From assembly GCA_021779835.1 (NCBI GenBank), contig JAJXZX010000017.1:1-64000 (forward strand): a DNA stretch of 64,000 nt. Direction: 5' to 3'. The position numbers and the translations under genes were made by a program. Shown here in pieces: positions 16,927-25,367 of the stretch; the first letter of the stretch is position 1; every line of letters begins with the position of its first letter. Source of the DNA: Pseudomonadota bacterium. Lineage in GTDB: Bacteria > Pseudomonadota > Alphaproteobacteria > Rhodobacterales > Rhodobacteraceae. Under the pieces are notes generated by a model. It had not been told where the DNA came from, made no database searches, and saw only the letters and a program-made list of their open reading frames with translations.

Positions 16927-17720
16927 ACTGGGACCAAAGCGAAGGGCCGATCCGCACCCGGCGCGAGGGCGCTATTTTGGAGGTGACGCTCGACCGACCC
17001 AAGGCCAACGCCATCGACCTGATCACCAGCCGCATCATGGGCAAGACCTTCCGCGCATTCCGCGACGATGACAGCTTGCGCGTTTGCATCCTGCGGGCGG
17101 AGGGGGACAAGTTCTTTTGCCCCGGTTGGGATTTGAAGGCGGCAGCGGGGGGCGATGCGGTCGATGGCGATTATGGCGTTGGCGGCTTCGGTGGCTTGCA
17201 GGAACTGCCCAACCTCAACAAGCCGGTGATCGCTGCGGTGAACGGGATCTGTTGCGGCGGCGGGTTGGAGCTTGCGTTGAGCTGCGATCTGATCCTTGCC
17301 TCGGATAACGCGACCTTTGCCTTGCCAGAGATCCGGTCGGGGACGGTCGCGGATGCGGCCTCGATCAAGCTGCCCAAGCGCATTCCCTATCACGTCGCGA
17401 TGGATCTTCTGCTGACCGGGCGCTGGTTTGACGCCGAGGAGGCGCTGCGCTGGGGGCTGTTGAAAGAGATCACCACCCCTGCCGATCTGCTGCCGAAGGC
17501 GTGGGATCTGGCGCGGCTTTTGGAAAGCGGGCCGCCGTTGGTCTATGCCGCGATCAAGGAAGTGGTGCGCGAGGCCGAGGCGATGCGGTTTCAGGATGCG
17601 CTGAACCGGATCACCAAAAGATTGCTGCCGACGGTGGACCGGCTTTATTCCAGCGAGGATCAGCTTGAGGGGGCAAAAGCCTTCACCGAAAAACGCGCGC
17701 CAGTGTGGAAAGGGCGGTAA
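16923..17720 (+). CDS. caiD: Carnitinyl-CoA dehydratase (CaiD-like enoyl-CoA hydratase)
   Basis: This 265-aa crotonase-fold enzyme is strikingly like enterobacterial CaiD. It shares the start (ILEVTLDRPKANAID), the oxyanion segment KFFCPGWDLKAAAGGD, the first Glu in GGGLELALSCDL, the second Glu in FALPEIRSG, and the ending AFTEKRAPVWKGR. CaiD interconverts crotonobetainyl-CoA and L-carnitinyl-CoA. Here it would feed crotonobetaine into the carnitine branch handled by the dehydrogenase fusion. The ATG at 16923 overlaps the ligase stop (ATGA). It is the last gene of the carnitine operon. Confidence 0.88.
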   Translation: MNWDQSEGPIRTRREGAILEVTLDRPKANAIDLITSRIMGKTFRAFRDDDSLRVCILRAEGDKFFCPGWDLKAAAGGDAVDGDYGVGGFGGLQELPNLNKPVIAAVNGICCGGGLELALSCDLILASDNATFALPEIRSGTVADAASIKLPKRIPYHVAMDLLLTGRWFDAEEALRWGLLKEITTPADLLPKAWDLARLLESGPPLVYAAIKEVVREAEAMRFQDALNRITKRLLPTVDRLYSSEDQLEGAKAFTEKRAPVWKGR

Positions 17721-18010
17721 GTTGCACGGTGATACACTCCCCTATCCCATTGTAAATAATAATGACTGCGCTTTTGTTGACCAAGTCGAAACTGGTTTTG
17801 CCCGGGCGTGGGGTGGCCTTGCTTGAGTATTTTTGCCAAGAAGAAACGGTAGTCGCAGCCCCCCATACATAGCGCGCTCGCTTGATTGCTTTGGTCAAAA
17901 TATCCCCGCCGGAGGCGTTCCCGACGCAAAACGTCCTGTCCGCGTCGGGAATGATGCAGAGCGGCTGGGGCGAGGCACTGTAGTCTCAACCGGGGCGGAA
18001 GCGGGGCGAT
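17721..18010. other. Intergenic region with two opposed 3' elements
   Basis: No gene is convincing here. On the plus strand GAGTATTTTTGCCAAGAAG (from 17825) repeats the element at 10214. On the minus strand GGGGATATTTTGACCAAAGC (about 17906-17887) is the variant seen at 55117. They face each other about 40 bp apart. An AT-rich patch (TTGTAAATAATAATGACTG, near 17750) lies closer to caiD. The region holds the end of the carnitine operon and the start of the GMC gene transcript. Confidence 0.5.
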
Positions 18011-19630
18011 TTGGTGGACTACGACTATATCATCGTCGGCGCGGGGGCGGCTGGCTGCGTCTTGGCGGAACGGCTGTCGGCGAACGGCCGTTATCAGGTC
18101 TTGGTGCTGGAGGCAGGCGGCAGTGATCGGCGGTTTTTCGTCCAGATGCCGTTGGGTTATGGCAAGCTGTTCTATGACCCGGCGGTGAACTGGATGTATC
18201 GCACCGAGCCTGATCCGGGGCTGGCGGGGCAGCGCGATCACTGGCCGCGCGGGCGCCTGCTGGGCGGCTCCAGTTCGATCAACGCGATGGTTTATATCCG
18301 CGGCCATCGTGCCGATTATGAGGAATGGCAGGCGGCGGGCAATCCCGGCTGGGGTTGGGATGATGTGCTCGCGGCCTATAAGGCGATGGAGGATACCGAG
18401 GCGGGCGGCGACGCCTGGCGCGGGGTGGGCGGGCCGCTGTTCGTCTCGGCCAATCGGCGCGATTTGCATCCGTTGGTGGCGACCTACATCGCAGCGGCGA
18501 AGGGTGCCGGGCTTGCGTATAACCCGGACTTCAACGGTGCCGTGCAAGAGGGTGTGGGCGGCTATCAGTTGACGGTGAAGGGCGGGCGGCGCAATTCGGC
18601 AGCGCGTGCGTTTTTGCGCCCGGCGATGAAGCGGGCGAACGTGACGGTGATAACCGGCGCGCTGGTGACGCGCGTGTTGTTCGAGGGGACCCGCGCGACT
18701 GGGGTCGAATATCAACGCGGCGGGGCAACGGTTGAGGCGCGTGCCGGGCGCGAGGTGATCCTGTCGGGGGGCGCCATCAACTCGCCGCAGCTTTTGCAAC
18801 TGTCGGGGATCGGGCCTGCGGATCTGCTGCGCGACAAGGAGGTTGCCGTCAGAGTTGAGAATCCCAATGTCGGCGCGAACCTGTCGGACCATCAGGGCAT
18901 CAATTATACCTATCGCATGACGGTGCCGACGCTGAACGATGTGCTGCGGCCATGGTGGGGCAAGCTCGCGGTGGGCATGCGCTATCTGCTGACCGGGCGC
19001 GGGCCGCTTAGTCTGTCGATCAACCACGGCGGCGGGTTTTTCCGCACCGATGGGGGGCAAGCGCGACCCAACATGCAGCTGTATATGCAGGCGTTTTCGA
19101 CCCTGATGCCGAAAGAGGGCGAAAGGCCGATCCTGACGCCCGACCCATTTCCGGGCATGTCGCTGGGGTTGTCGAATTGCAGGCCGACCAGCAGGGGGCA
19201 TATTCGTATTCGCTCGGCCGATCCGGCGGAGCACCCTGCGATCGTGGCGAATGCGTTTTCGACTGAGACGGATGTGGCCGAAATGCTGGCGGCGGTGAAG
19301 TTTCTGCGCCAACTTGCGGCGCAGGAGCCGCTGCGCGGCGTCATCGCGGAGGAGCTGCGGCCGGGGCCGGAGTGCCGCACGGATGACGAGCTGATCGCGG
19401 ATTTTCGTCAGCGGAGCGGCACGGTTTATCACCCCTCCTGCACCTGCCGGATGGGGCCGGAAGCCGCGACGTCGGTGGTCGATGCCCGTTTGCGGGTGCA
19501 TGGGGTGCAGGGGCTAAGGGTTTGCGATGCCTCGGCTTTTCCGAACCTGATTGCGGGGAATACCAATGCGCCTGCGATGATGATGGGTTGGCGCGGCGCG
19601 CAGATTATTCTGGAGGATGCGGCGGGCTAG
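18011..19630 (+). CDS. GMC family oxidoreductase, choline dehydrogenase-like
   Basis: This 539-aa FAD-linked alcohol dehydrogenase has the ADP-binding motif DYDYIIVGAGAAGCVLAERL at its N-terminus, the GMC signature 1 region (PRGRLLGGSSSINAMVYIRG, about 78-97), signature 2 (GREVILSGGAINSPQLLQLS), and the C-terminal catalytic His-Asn pair (HPSCTCRMG and GNTNAPAMM). It resembles BetA, which oxidises choline to betaine aldehyde; no betB lies beside it. Its place behind the carnitine-to-betaine operon suits a quaternary-amine or other alcohol substrate. The start is TTG 18011 or GTG 18014. A strong terminator follows. Confidence 0.8.
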   Translation: MVDYDYIIVGAGAAGCVLAERLSANGRYQVLVLEAGGSDRRFFVQMPLGYGKLFYDPAVNWMYRTEPDPGLAGQRDHWPRGRLLGGSSSINAMVYIRGHRADYEEWQAAGNPGWGWDDVLAAYKAMEDTEAGGDAWRGVGGPLFVSANRRDLHPLVATYIAAAKGAGLAYNPDFNGAVQEGVGGYQLTVKGGRRNSAARAFLRPAMKRANVTVITGALVTRVLFEGTRATGVEYQRGGATVEARAGREVILSGGAINSPQLLQLSGIGPADLLRDKEVAVRVENPNVGANLSDHQGINYTYRMTVPTLNDVLRPWWGKLAVGMRYLLTGRGPLSLSINHGGGFFRTDGGQARPNMQLYMQAFSTLMPKEGERPILTPDPFPGMSLGLSNCRPTSRGHIRIRSADPAEHPAIVANAFSTETDVAEMLAAVKFLRQLAAQEPLRGVIAEELRPGPECRTDDELIADFRQRSGTVYHPSCTCRMGPEAATSVVDARLRVHGVQGLRVCDASAFPNLIAGNTNAPAMMMGWRGAQIILEDAAG

Positions 19631-19638
19631 GCGCAGCA

Positions 19639-19662
19639 AAAAGGGGCGGAGGTCCGCCCCTT
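19639..19662. terminator. Bidirectional intrinsic terminator
   Basis: Arms AAAGGGGCGGA (19639-19649) and TCCGCCCCTTT (19652-19662) form a GC-rich stem flanked by A and T runs. It sits between the GMC gene (plus) and the cold-shock gene (minus) and can serve both. Confidence 0.75.
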
Positions 19663-19687
19663 TGGGTCGGCAGGCGTCGGGCTGGAC

Positions 19688-19897
19688 TTAGTTTACCAGC
19701 GCGAGGTTCGTTGCCGATTGGCGCCCGTCGCGGCTGGTTTCCAGATCGAAGGTCACTTTCTGACCGTCATTGAGACCGCGCAGACCGGCACGTTCCAGCG
19801 CCGAAATATGCACGAACACGTCTTTAGACCCGCCATCGGGTTGAATGAAGCCGAAGCCTTTGGTGGCGTTGAACCATTTCACGGTGCCGCTGGCCAT
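19688..19897 (-). CDS. Cold-shock protein (CspA family), copy 1
   Basis: This is a 69-aa single cold-shock domain protein. RNP1 (KGFGFI, about 13-18) and RNP2 (VFVHIS, about 27-32) are intact, after the standard start [12 protein letters not shown]. Such proteins melt RNA secondary structure and help translation. The ATG has AAAGGAG 8 bp upstream. A leader of about 120 nt upstream is closely similar to that of the second copy at 20766 (see the leader entries). Confidence 0.95.
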   Translation of the reverse strand: MASGTVKWFNATKGFGFIQPDGGSKDVFVHISALERAGLRGLNDGQKVTFDLETSRDGRQSATNLALVN

Positions 19898-20020
19898 CGT
19901 TAGTTCTCCTTTGTTTGCCGCCCGCGGGGGTGCGGCGGCCCGGCTCAGTCAGTGTCAACATCGAGGACTGTGGCCGATGACGGAGAACAGTGGGTCGAGT
20001 AGAAATTAACGTCGCGTCAA
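19898..20020 (-). promoter_or_regulatory. Structured 5' leader of cold-shock gene 1
   Basis: Read on the minus strand, the leader contains TTCTCCGTCATCGGC, ACAGTCC, ACTGACTGAGCCGGG, and then a hairpin GCCGCC...GGCGGC (19919-19941) just before the ribosome site. The same blocks occur in the same order before the second csp gene, where the stem carries a paired C-G to T-A change. This suggests a shared RNA regulatory element. Confidence 0.65.
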
Positions 20021-20232
20021 GAAAAGTGCCACATTGGGCCATAAAATCAAGGCGATTCGATGTAGATCTGGTGCGGGCTTGGCGGGCCTGCCGAGGTGTC
20101 GGCGAAAATCCGTCGATGCGGGCGCGCAGGGGAAGGGGGGATCGGTTCTCCCCTAGCACGGGCCGGCGCGGGACGTTAGAAGCGGCGAAAGCGCGGTGAA
20201 GTTGCGCCGGTGACGAGTTTTAGGTGGTCGCG
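20021..20232. other. Intergenic region between csp leader and receiver-like gene
   Basis: No gene is supported. It must hold the promoter for the minus-strand csp gene (AT-rich TTGATTTTATGG on the minus strand near 20052-20041) and that of the receiver-like gene on the plus strand. A small hairpin (AGGGGA 20128-20133 with TCCCCT 20149-20154) is present. Confidence 0.35.
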
Positions 20233-20676
20233 ATGTACGTGGAACGAGTGGTTATGGGGTATGGCTCTTTGGAAGATCTGGTCGGGGGTGCCCGTCGCGC
20301 CCGCAGCGTATTGATGGTTTCGGCCGCGCAGGCAACTCAGGATTCTGATTGGACCGCCCGCGCGTTCGGGACGCGGGTCGAGATTATGACCGAGCTTTAT
20401 ACCGCGCTGGAAGCGGTGGAGGTGGACCCGGCGAGTTGGTCGCTGGTGATGGTTGATTGTGATGGGTTTGGCGGGCTTGACGAGGTGACGCGGGCGATTG
20501 CGCGGGTCGCTGGGCTGGGCGCGACGTTGCCGGTGATCCTGAGCGCCAAAGCGGTGGCGGAGCAGAGCTTCCCGGCTGAAGGGCCGATCGTCTTGCGTGC
20601 GCCGATCTCGCGGCTGTCGCTGCGTATGGGCGTGGAACATGCCCTTCGCCGCACACTGGCGGTGACTTACGGCTGA
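20233..20676 (+). CDS. Degenerate response-regulator receiver-like protein
   Basis: This 147-aa protein is not assigned to a named family. Its centre looks like a CheY fold: VLMVSAAQ as strand 1, SLVMVDCDGFGGLDE as strand 3 with a possible phospho-acceptor Asp, and LPVILSAKA as strand 4 with the Ser/Thr switch. The acidic pair after strand 1 is missing. The invariant Lys of strand 5 appears replaced by Arg (VLRAPIS). No output domain follows. It lies alone between two cold-shock genes. I chose the ATG at 20233 after AGGTGG; 20254 is possible. It may act as a phosphorylation-independent adaptor, but its function is unknown. Confidence 0.55.
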   Translation: MYVERVVMGYGSLEDLVGGARRARSVLMVSAAQATQDSDWTARAFGTRVEIMTELYTALEAVEVDPASWSLVMVDCDGFGGLDEVTRAIARVAGLGATLPVILSAKAVAEQSFPAEGPIVLRAPISRLSLRMGVEHALRRTLAVTYG

Positions 20677-20765
20677 ATTTTCAAGGGATTGGGTGCGTCT
20701 CGTTTCGAAGCGGCGGGCGCGACCGGAGGGGGAACGCCGCGCGCATAACGCGCGGCGTCTTGAGA

Positions 20766-20972
20766 TCAGAGCAGTTTCAGGTTAACCGCGCTCTCACGAC
20801 CGTCGCGGCCTGCTTCGATGTCGAAGCTGACTTTCGCGCCGTCGTTGAGGCTGGTCATGCCCGAGCGCTCAAGCGCCGAGATGTGAACGAAAACGTCCTT
20901 GCGGCCGCCTTCGGGCTCGATGAAACCGAAACCCTTGGTGGCGTTGAACCATTTCACGGTGCCATTGGCCAT
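20766..20972 (-). CDS. Cold-shock protein (CspA family), copy 2
   Basis: This 68-aa cold-shock domain protein is close to the copy at 19688 ([33 protein letters not shown]), with both RNA-binding motifs intact. The ATG at 20972 has AGGAG 9 bp upstream; a longer in-frame start at 20990 would swallow the ribosome site. It shares a long leader with the first copy. The pair probably arose by duplication that included the leader but not the intervening receiver-like gene. Confidence 0.95.
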   Translation of the reverse strand: MANGTVKWFNATKGFGFIEPEGGRKDVFVHISALERSGMTSLNDGAKVSFDIEAGRDGRESAVNLKLL

Positions 20973-21095
20973 CGTGATAACTCCTGTCATTACGCTGCCC
21001 GCGACGTGCGGCAGCCCGGCTTAGTCAGTGCAAGATCGATGGACTGTAGCCGATGACGGAGAACAGCGGGTCGAAAAAGAATAACGTTTGCGGGA
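20973..21095 (-). promoter_or_regulatory. Structured 5' leader of cold-shock gene 2
   Basis: On the minus strand it carries TTCTCCGTCATCGGC, ACAGTCC, CACTGACTAAGCCGGG and the hairpin GCTGCC...GGGCAGC (20995-21016), in the same order as copy 1. Compared with copy 1 the stem has a T-A pair in place of C-G, which keeps base pairing. An upstream TTGCTA-N17-CATACA (minus strand, about 21129-21101) is a possible promoter. Confidence 0.65.
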
Positions 21096-21192
21096 CATGT
21101 ATGGCGCTAAAAGGGCGGAATAGCAAGGTGATTCCACCGCGCCGGGTGCGGGTCGGCACGCGTGCGCGCAGGGAATAGCCGCTTTGCGCCCT

Positions 21193-21585
21193 TTACATGC
21201 CGGGGTCGAGCGCGCGTTCGGTGGCGCCACCGGCGTCGGCCCAATCCTTGAAGCCGCCCATATTGTAGACCTCGGCATAGCCCATGTCCTTGAGCAGCTT
21301 GGCGGAAAGGGCCGCCCGGCCACCCGATGCGCAATAGATCAGCACGGGGCGATCTTTTTGCAGGGTCTTGTCGTGGTAGGGCGTCGCGGAGTCGGCGCGA
21401 AATTCAAGCATGCCGCGCGAAATGTGCAGCGCGCCTGCGACCTTGCCGGTCTTTTCCACCTCTGGACCGTCACGCACGTCAAGCACGAGCGCACCCTTGG
21501 CGATCAGATCGCGCGCCTCGGTGTAGGAGAGTTTGGCGACGGCGGCGTTGGCCTCTGCCATCATGGATTGCACGGTTTTGGGCAT
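21193..21585 (-). CDS. Rhodanese-like domain protein
   Basis: This is a 130-aa single-domain sulfurtransferase-like protein. The active-site loop is CASGGR with its Cys near residue 90, preceded by VLIY. The CDC25-like start ARDLIAKGALVLDVRD is also visible. The loop size fits thiosulfate or persulfide transfer, but the acceptor is unknown. I place the start at 21585 behind AAGGAACGGACT. A start at 21693 would add 36 low-complexity residues. The gene follows uvrB on the same strand with a 127-bp gap, and there is no clear link to repair. Confidence 0.85.
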   Translation of the reverse strand: MPKTVQSMMAEANAAVAKLSYTEARDLIAKGALVLDVRDGPEVEKTGKVAGALHISRGMLEFRADSATPYHDKTLQKDRPVLIYCASGGRAALSAKLLKDMGYAEVYNMGGFKDWADAGGATERALDPGM

Positions 21586-21712
21586 AGTCCGTTCCTTGTT
21601 CGCGGGTGGTTGTTGGAAACCTAGCGCATTCATGCTGCGATGGGAATGTGTCTCGCGGTTTGGCGGTGCAGACGCCAAGGCCGGGGGCGGCAACAGCGGA
21701 CTTATCCACCGT

Positions 21713-23893
21713 TCACCGTCGCCGCCTTGCCTTGCCGCCGTGCATCCCGCCCCTGCCGCCGGTCGATCTGCCCCGAGCCTTCACCGCATCCTCGACCGCT
21801 TCCTCTACCGCCGACTGACGCGCCAGCGGGTCGTCAGAGATGGCGAGTTCGACGGTTTCCAGCCGCTTGACCTCGTCCCGCAGGCGGGCGGCCTCTTCGA
21901 ATTCGAGATTCTCGGCCGCTTTACGCATCTGCGTGCGCAACCCGTCGAGGTGCGTGGCAAGGTTGGCGCCATACAGAGGCTTTTCCAAGCTGGCGGTGAC
22001 ACGGGACATGTCGGTGTCGGCGTTGAACATGCCATGCAACACATCGTCGACGTTCTTCTTGATGGTTGTCGGCGTGATGCCGTGTTCAAGGTTGTAGGCC
22101 ACCTGCTTTTCGCGCCGGCGATCGGTCTCGCGGATGGCGCGCTCCATGCTTCCGGTGATGCGGTCGGCATACATGATGACGCGGCCATCGACGTTACGGG
22201 CGGCGCGGCCAATGGTCTGGATCAGCGAGGTTTCCGAACGCAGGAAGCCTTCCTTATCCGCGTCGAGGATGGCGACGAGGCCGCATTCGGGGATGTCCAA
22301 CCCCTCACGCAGAAGGTTGATGCCGATCAGCACGTCGAAGGCGCCGAGGCGGAGGTCGCGCAGGATCTCGATCCGCTCGATCGTGTCGATGTCAGAGTGC
22401 ATGTAGCGCACGCGGATGCCTTGTTCGTGCAGGTATTCGGTGAGGTCTTCGGCCATGCGCTTGGTCAGCGTGGTAACAAGGGTGCGCAGGCCTGCTGCGG
22501 CGACGCGGCGCAGTTCGTCAAGCAGGTCATCGACCTGCGAAGTAACGGGGCGGATTTCAATCTGAGGATCGACGAGGCCGGTGGGGCGGATCACCTGCTC
22601 GGTAAAGACGCCGCCGGTCTGCTCCATCTCCCAGGCGGCGGGGGTGGCAGAGACGAAGACCGATTGCGGGCGCATCGCGTCCCATTCCTCGAATTTCAGC
22701 GGGCGGTTGTCCATGCAGGAGGGCAGGCGGAAGCCGTGTTCGGCCAGCGTGAATTTGCGCCGGTAGTCGCCGCGATACATGCCGCCGATCTGGGGAACCG
22801 AGACGTGGGATTCGTCGGCAAAGACGATGGCATTGTCGGGGATGAATTCGAAAAGGGTCGGCGGCGGCTCGCCCGGCGCGCGGCCGGTGAGGTAGCGGGA
22901 GTAGTTCTCGATCCCGTTGCACACGCCTGTAGCCTCCAGCATCTCAAGATCAAAGTTGGTGCGTTGTTCGAGGCGTTGCGCTTCGAGCAGTTTCGCGTCG
23001 TCGGTGAGTTGCTTCAGGCGCTGAAAAAGCTCGGCTTTGATGCCCTTGATCGCTTGCTGCATGGTGGGGCGCGGCGTGACGTAGTGGGAATTCGCATAGA
23101 TGCGAATTTGCTTGAACGTGTCGGTTTTGGTGCCGGTGAGGGGGTCGAATTCGGTGATCGCCTCCAGCTCATTCCCGAAGAAAGAGAACCGCCAGGCGCG
23201 GTCTTCAAGGTGGGCGGGCCAGACCTCGACTGAATCGCCGCGCACCCGGAACGAGCCACGCGTGAAGGCGGCATCGTTGCGGCGGTAGGCTTGGGCGACG
23301 AGTTCCGACAGAAAGCCGCGCTGGTCGTAGGAGTTTCCCACCACCATGTCCTGCGTCATCGCCGAATAGGTTTCAACCGACCCGATACCGTAGATGCAGG
23401 AAACCGAGGCCACGATGATGACGTCATCGCGTTCCAGAAGCGCCCGGGTGGCGGAGTGGCGCATCCGGTCGATCTGTTCGTTGATCTGGCTTTCTTTCTC
23501 GATGTAGGTGTCAGAGCGCGCGACGTAGGCCTCTGGCTGGTAGTAGTCGTAGTAGCTGACAAAATACTCGACGGCATTGTCGGGGAAAAAGCCCTTGAAC
23601 TCGGCGTAAAGCTGGGCGGCGAGGGTCTTGTTGGGGGCAAGGATGATTGCCGGGCGCTGGGTTTCCTCGATGATCCTGGCCATGGTGAAGGTCTTGCCGG
23701 TGCCCGTGGCGCCCAGCAGCACCTGATCGTGTTCGCCCGCCAGCACCCCTGCGGTAAGTTCCTTGATCGCGGCAGGTTGGTCGCCAGCCGCTTGGAACGG
23801 CGTTTGCATCACGAAACGACGGCCGCCTTCCAGCTTGGGGCGGGTCAGCACCTCCGGACGAAGGGTCGGCGCGTTGGTGTTGTTGTGCGGCAT
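21713..23893 (-). CDS. uvrB: Excinuclease ABC subunit UvrB
   Basis: This 726-aa protein is the damage-verification helicase of nucleotide excision repair. It loads with UvrA and recruits UvrC. Motif I ([14 protein letters not shown], about residue 48), the beta-hairpin region ([11 protein letters not shown]), motif II-like [17 protein letters not shown], and helicase motifs V-VI ([22 protein letters not shown]) are all intact. A C-terminal UVR coiled-coil motif ([15 protein letters not shown]) for UvrC contact is present. The Arg/Gly-rich tail [15 protein letters not shown] is an extension. The ATG at 23893 follows AGGAATCGCCCC. No LexA box is obvious upstream. Confidence 0.97.
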   Translation of the reverse strand: MPHNNTNAPTLRPEVLTRPKLEGGRRFVMQTPFQAAGDQPAAIKELTAGVLAGEHDQVLLGATGTGKTFTMARIIEETQRPAIILAPNKTLAAQLYAEFKGFFPDNAVEYFVSYYDYYQPEAYVARSDTYIEKESQINEQIDRMRHSATRALLERDDVIIVASVSCIYGIGSVETYSAMTQDMVVGNSYDQRGFLSELVAQAYRRNDAAFTRGSFRVRGDSVEVWPAHLEDRAWRFSFFGNELEAITEFDPLTGTKTDTFKQIRIYANSHYVTPRPTMQQAIKGIKAELFQRLKQLTDDAKLLEAQRLEQRTNFDLEMLEATGVCNGIENYSRYLTGRAPGEPPPTLFEFIPDNAIVFADESHVSVPQIGGMYRGDYRRKFTLAEHGFRLPSCMDNRPLKFEEWDAMRPQSVFVSATPAAWEMEQTGGVFTEQVIRPTGLVDPQIEIRPVTSQVDDLLDELRRVAAAGLRTLVTTLTKRMAEDLTEYLHEQGIRVRYMHSDIDTIERIEILRDLRLGAFDVLIGINLLREGLDIPECGLVAILDADKEGFLRSETSLIQTIGRAARNVDGRVIMYADRITGSMERAIRETDRRREKQVAYNLEHGITPTTIKKNVDDVLHGMFNADTDMSRVTASLEKPLYGANLATHLDGLRTQMRKAAENLEFEEAARLRDEVKRLETVELAISDDPLARQSAVEEAVEDAVKARGRSTGGRGGMHGGKARRRR

Positions 23894-24076
23894 GGGGCGA
23901 TTCCTGAGTAAGCCCTAGATTTGATCTGTTTTTGTTCTGGTTCAAGGCTTGGCAGACCGGCGCCGGTGCGAAAGTTGCGCAAAACCTGCAGACGGGGGCT
24001 TGTGAAGGATTCGTGACAGTGGATATTGCGCCAAAGCAATCCGGGCAAATCCGGCAATAAAATTGAGGCGGCAGTA

Positions 24077-24658
24077 ATGGAAGCATGGTTCCCGGGCAAT
24101 CTTGCCCTTTTTAATCTATTGAACGCCTCAGCGGCGCCGAACACGGTGCTGCGGGCATTGGCGCATCTGTTCGCGGTGGATGCGCTTTATGCGCTGATGC
24201 TGGCGATGATGGTGGTGTGGTTCACCGGCGCGGCGGCGGCGCGGCGGTCGTTGATGCTGGCGGTGGGCGCGGTAGCGGTGGGCGTCGTGGTCAACGTGGT
24301 GATCGGCGCCGTCCTTGGCACGCCGCGGCCGTTTGCGGCGGGGATCGGGCATCAGTTTCTGGTGCATAGCGCGGATGCGTCGTTTCCCAGCGATCATGGC
24401 ACTGTGGTCTGGTCGATTGGGCTATGCTTGATTGCGACCGGGCAGGCGCGGTTTGGGCGTGGGGTGATGTGGCTGGGGCTGCTGGTGGCTTGGGCGAGGG
24501 TCTATCTGGGCGTGCATTACCCGCTCGATTTCCTTGGCGGATTTGTGGTGGCGTTTGGTTCGGTGGTCGCCGTGTTGCGGCACGAGGAGCGGCTGGCGCC
24601 ATGGATGGGCGCGATTGAGGCTTGGCATGCAGAGCGGGGCAAAGAGCCGCTGTGGTAA
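24077..24658 (+). CDS. PAP2-family phosphatase, undecaprenyl-diphosphatase (BcrC-like)
   Basis: This 193-aa membrane protein has about five or six hydrophobic helices and the three-part acid-phosphatase motif: GTPRP, then SFPSDHGT, then RVYLGVHYPLD. These residues would face the periplasm. The BcrC-like size suggests recycling of undecaprenyl diphosphate for cell-wall synthesis, though other lipid phosphates are possible. The ATG at 24077 follows GAGGCGGCAGTA. Divergent from uvrB. Confidence 0.82.
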   Translation: MEAWFPGNLALFNLLNASAAPNTVLRALAHLFAVDALYALMLAMMVVWFTGAAAARRSLMLAVGAVAVGVVVNVVIGAVLGTPRPFAAGIGHQFLVHSADASFPSDHGTVVWSIGLCLIATGQARFGRGVMWLGLLVAWARVYLGVHYPLDFLGGFVVAFGSVVAVLRHEERLAPWMGAIEAWHAERGKEPLW

Positions 24659-25012
24659 GGGCGCAAATTTCCTCGCTCTCAGGATGAATTTCTTGTTTTC
24701 GTTAATGGTTCGGCAAGGTTTGTGCCCGTAATCTGGCTATGCAAGCAGCAGAAGGTTGCCGGCCGGGAGTTTACCCACCCCACCCCTCGCTCCCCAGCAC
24801 CTGGTCGGCAACCGACCTTCTGCGCTTGCGCCTTTCCCCCGGTGAAATGGGAGCATGGCGTTGACGCCAAAACGCGCGGGATCGTGGCCGAGGCGCGCCT
24901 TGCCTCTTGCGCCGGGGCTGGTGTTTCTGGATAACGGGGGCGCTTAGGATCGACGTTGCGGGTCTGTCTGGCCATTGGCCATACGGGGCTCGCGTCTTTT
25001 GGAGAAACGCCC
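24659..25012. other. Intergenic region containing a strong hairpin
   Basis: No coding gene is supported in these 354 bp. The left part is AT-rich (TTTCTTGTTTTCGTTAATGG) and could hold a promoter. The centre has the 89-nt structured element at 24741-24829. The right part leads into the NDUFS4-like gene, with GGAGAAACGCCC before its ATG. A 5' leader and a separate small RNA are both possible. Confidence 0.5.
24741..24829. ncRNA. Candidate structured RNA or leader element
   Basis: GCAAGC-A-GCAGAAGGT (24741-24756) pairs with ACCTTCTGCGCTTGC (24815-24829): 15 bp with a single bulged A. Inside, GGTTGCCGGCC (24753-24763) can pair with GGTCGGCAACC (24803-24813). GGTCGG-CAA-CCGACC (24803-24817) can instead fold alone, giving two exclusive states. 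I do not recognise a known family; SRP RNA, 6S and tmRNA hallmarks are missing. Strand is uncertain. Confidence 0.4.
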
Positions 25013-25324
25013 ATGCGCGCCCGTATTTACCAGCCAGCGAAAACCGCGATGCAGTCCGGCACCGCCAAGACGCATCAATGGGTGCTGGACTTCGCGCCCG
25101 AAACGTCGCGGGAAATCGACCCGTTGATGGGGTGGACCAGCTCCAGCGATATGCAAGGGCAGGTGCGGCTGCGGTTTGAGACGCAGGCCGAAGCCGAAGT
25201 CTACGCGCGCGAGCATGACATCGATTATGATCTGCTACTTCCTCAGCCGCGCAAGGTGAACATCCGCCCGCGCGGCTACGGTGACAACTTCGCGACGGAT
25301 CGCCGGACCGTGTGGACGCACTAA
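25013..25324 (+). CDS. NDUFS4-like NADH dehydrogenase accessory subunit
   Basis: This 103-aa protein matches the ETC complex I subunit conserved region (PF04800, NDUFS4 type), an accessory part of the NADH-dehydrogenase arm in alphaproteobacteria and mitochondria. Characteristic stretches are [40 protein letters not shown], and the C-terminal [12 protein letters not shown]. The ATG at 25013 follows TTGGAGAAACGCCC. It stands alone, away from the nuo operon. A terminator follows at 25368. Confidence 0.88.
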   Translation: MRARIYQPAKTAMQSGTAKTHQWVLDFAPETSREIDPLMGWTSSSDMQGQVRLRFETQAEAEVYAREHDIDYDLLLPQPRKVNIRPRGYGDNFATDRRTVWTH

Positions 25325-25367
25325 GTCGCGCAGCTGGGTAAAGCCGCCAGCGCGAGATTGAACTATT

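Noticed and set aside
20128..20154. Intrinsic terminator or small RNA between csp 1 and the receiver gene
   Set aside because: The stem is only 6 bp with a long loop and no T-run.
24741..24829. SRP RNA, 6S RNA or tmRNA
   Set aside because: The GGAA-type tetraloop and CAGG...AGCAGC core of SRP RNA, the large central bubble of 6S, and the tRNA-like ends of tmRNA are missing.
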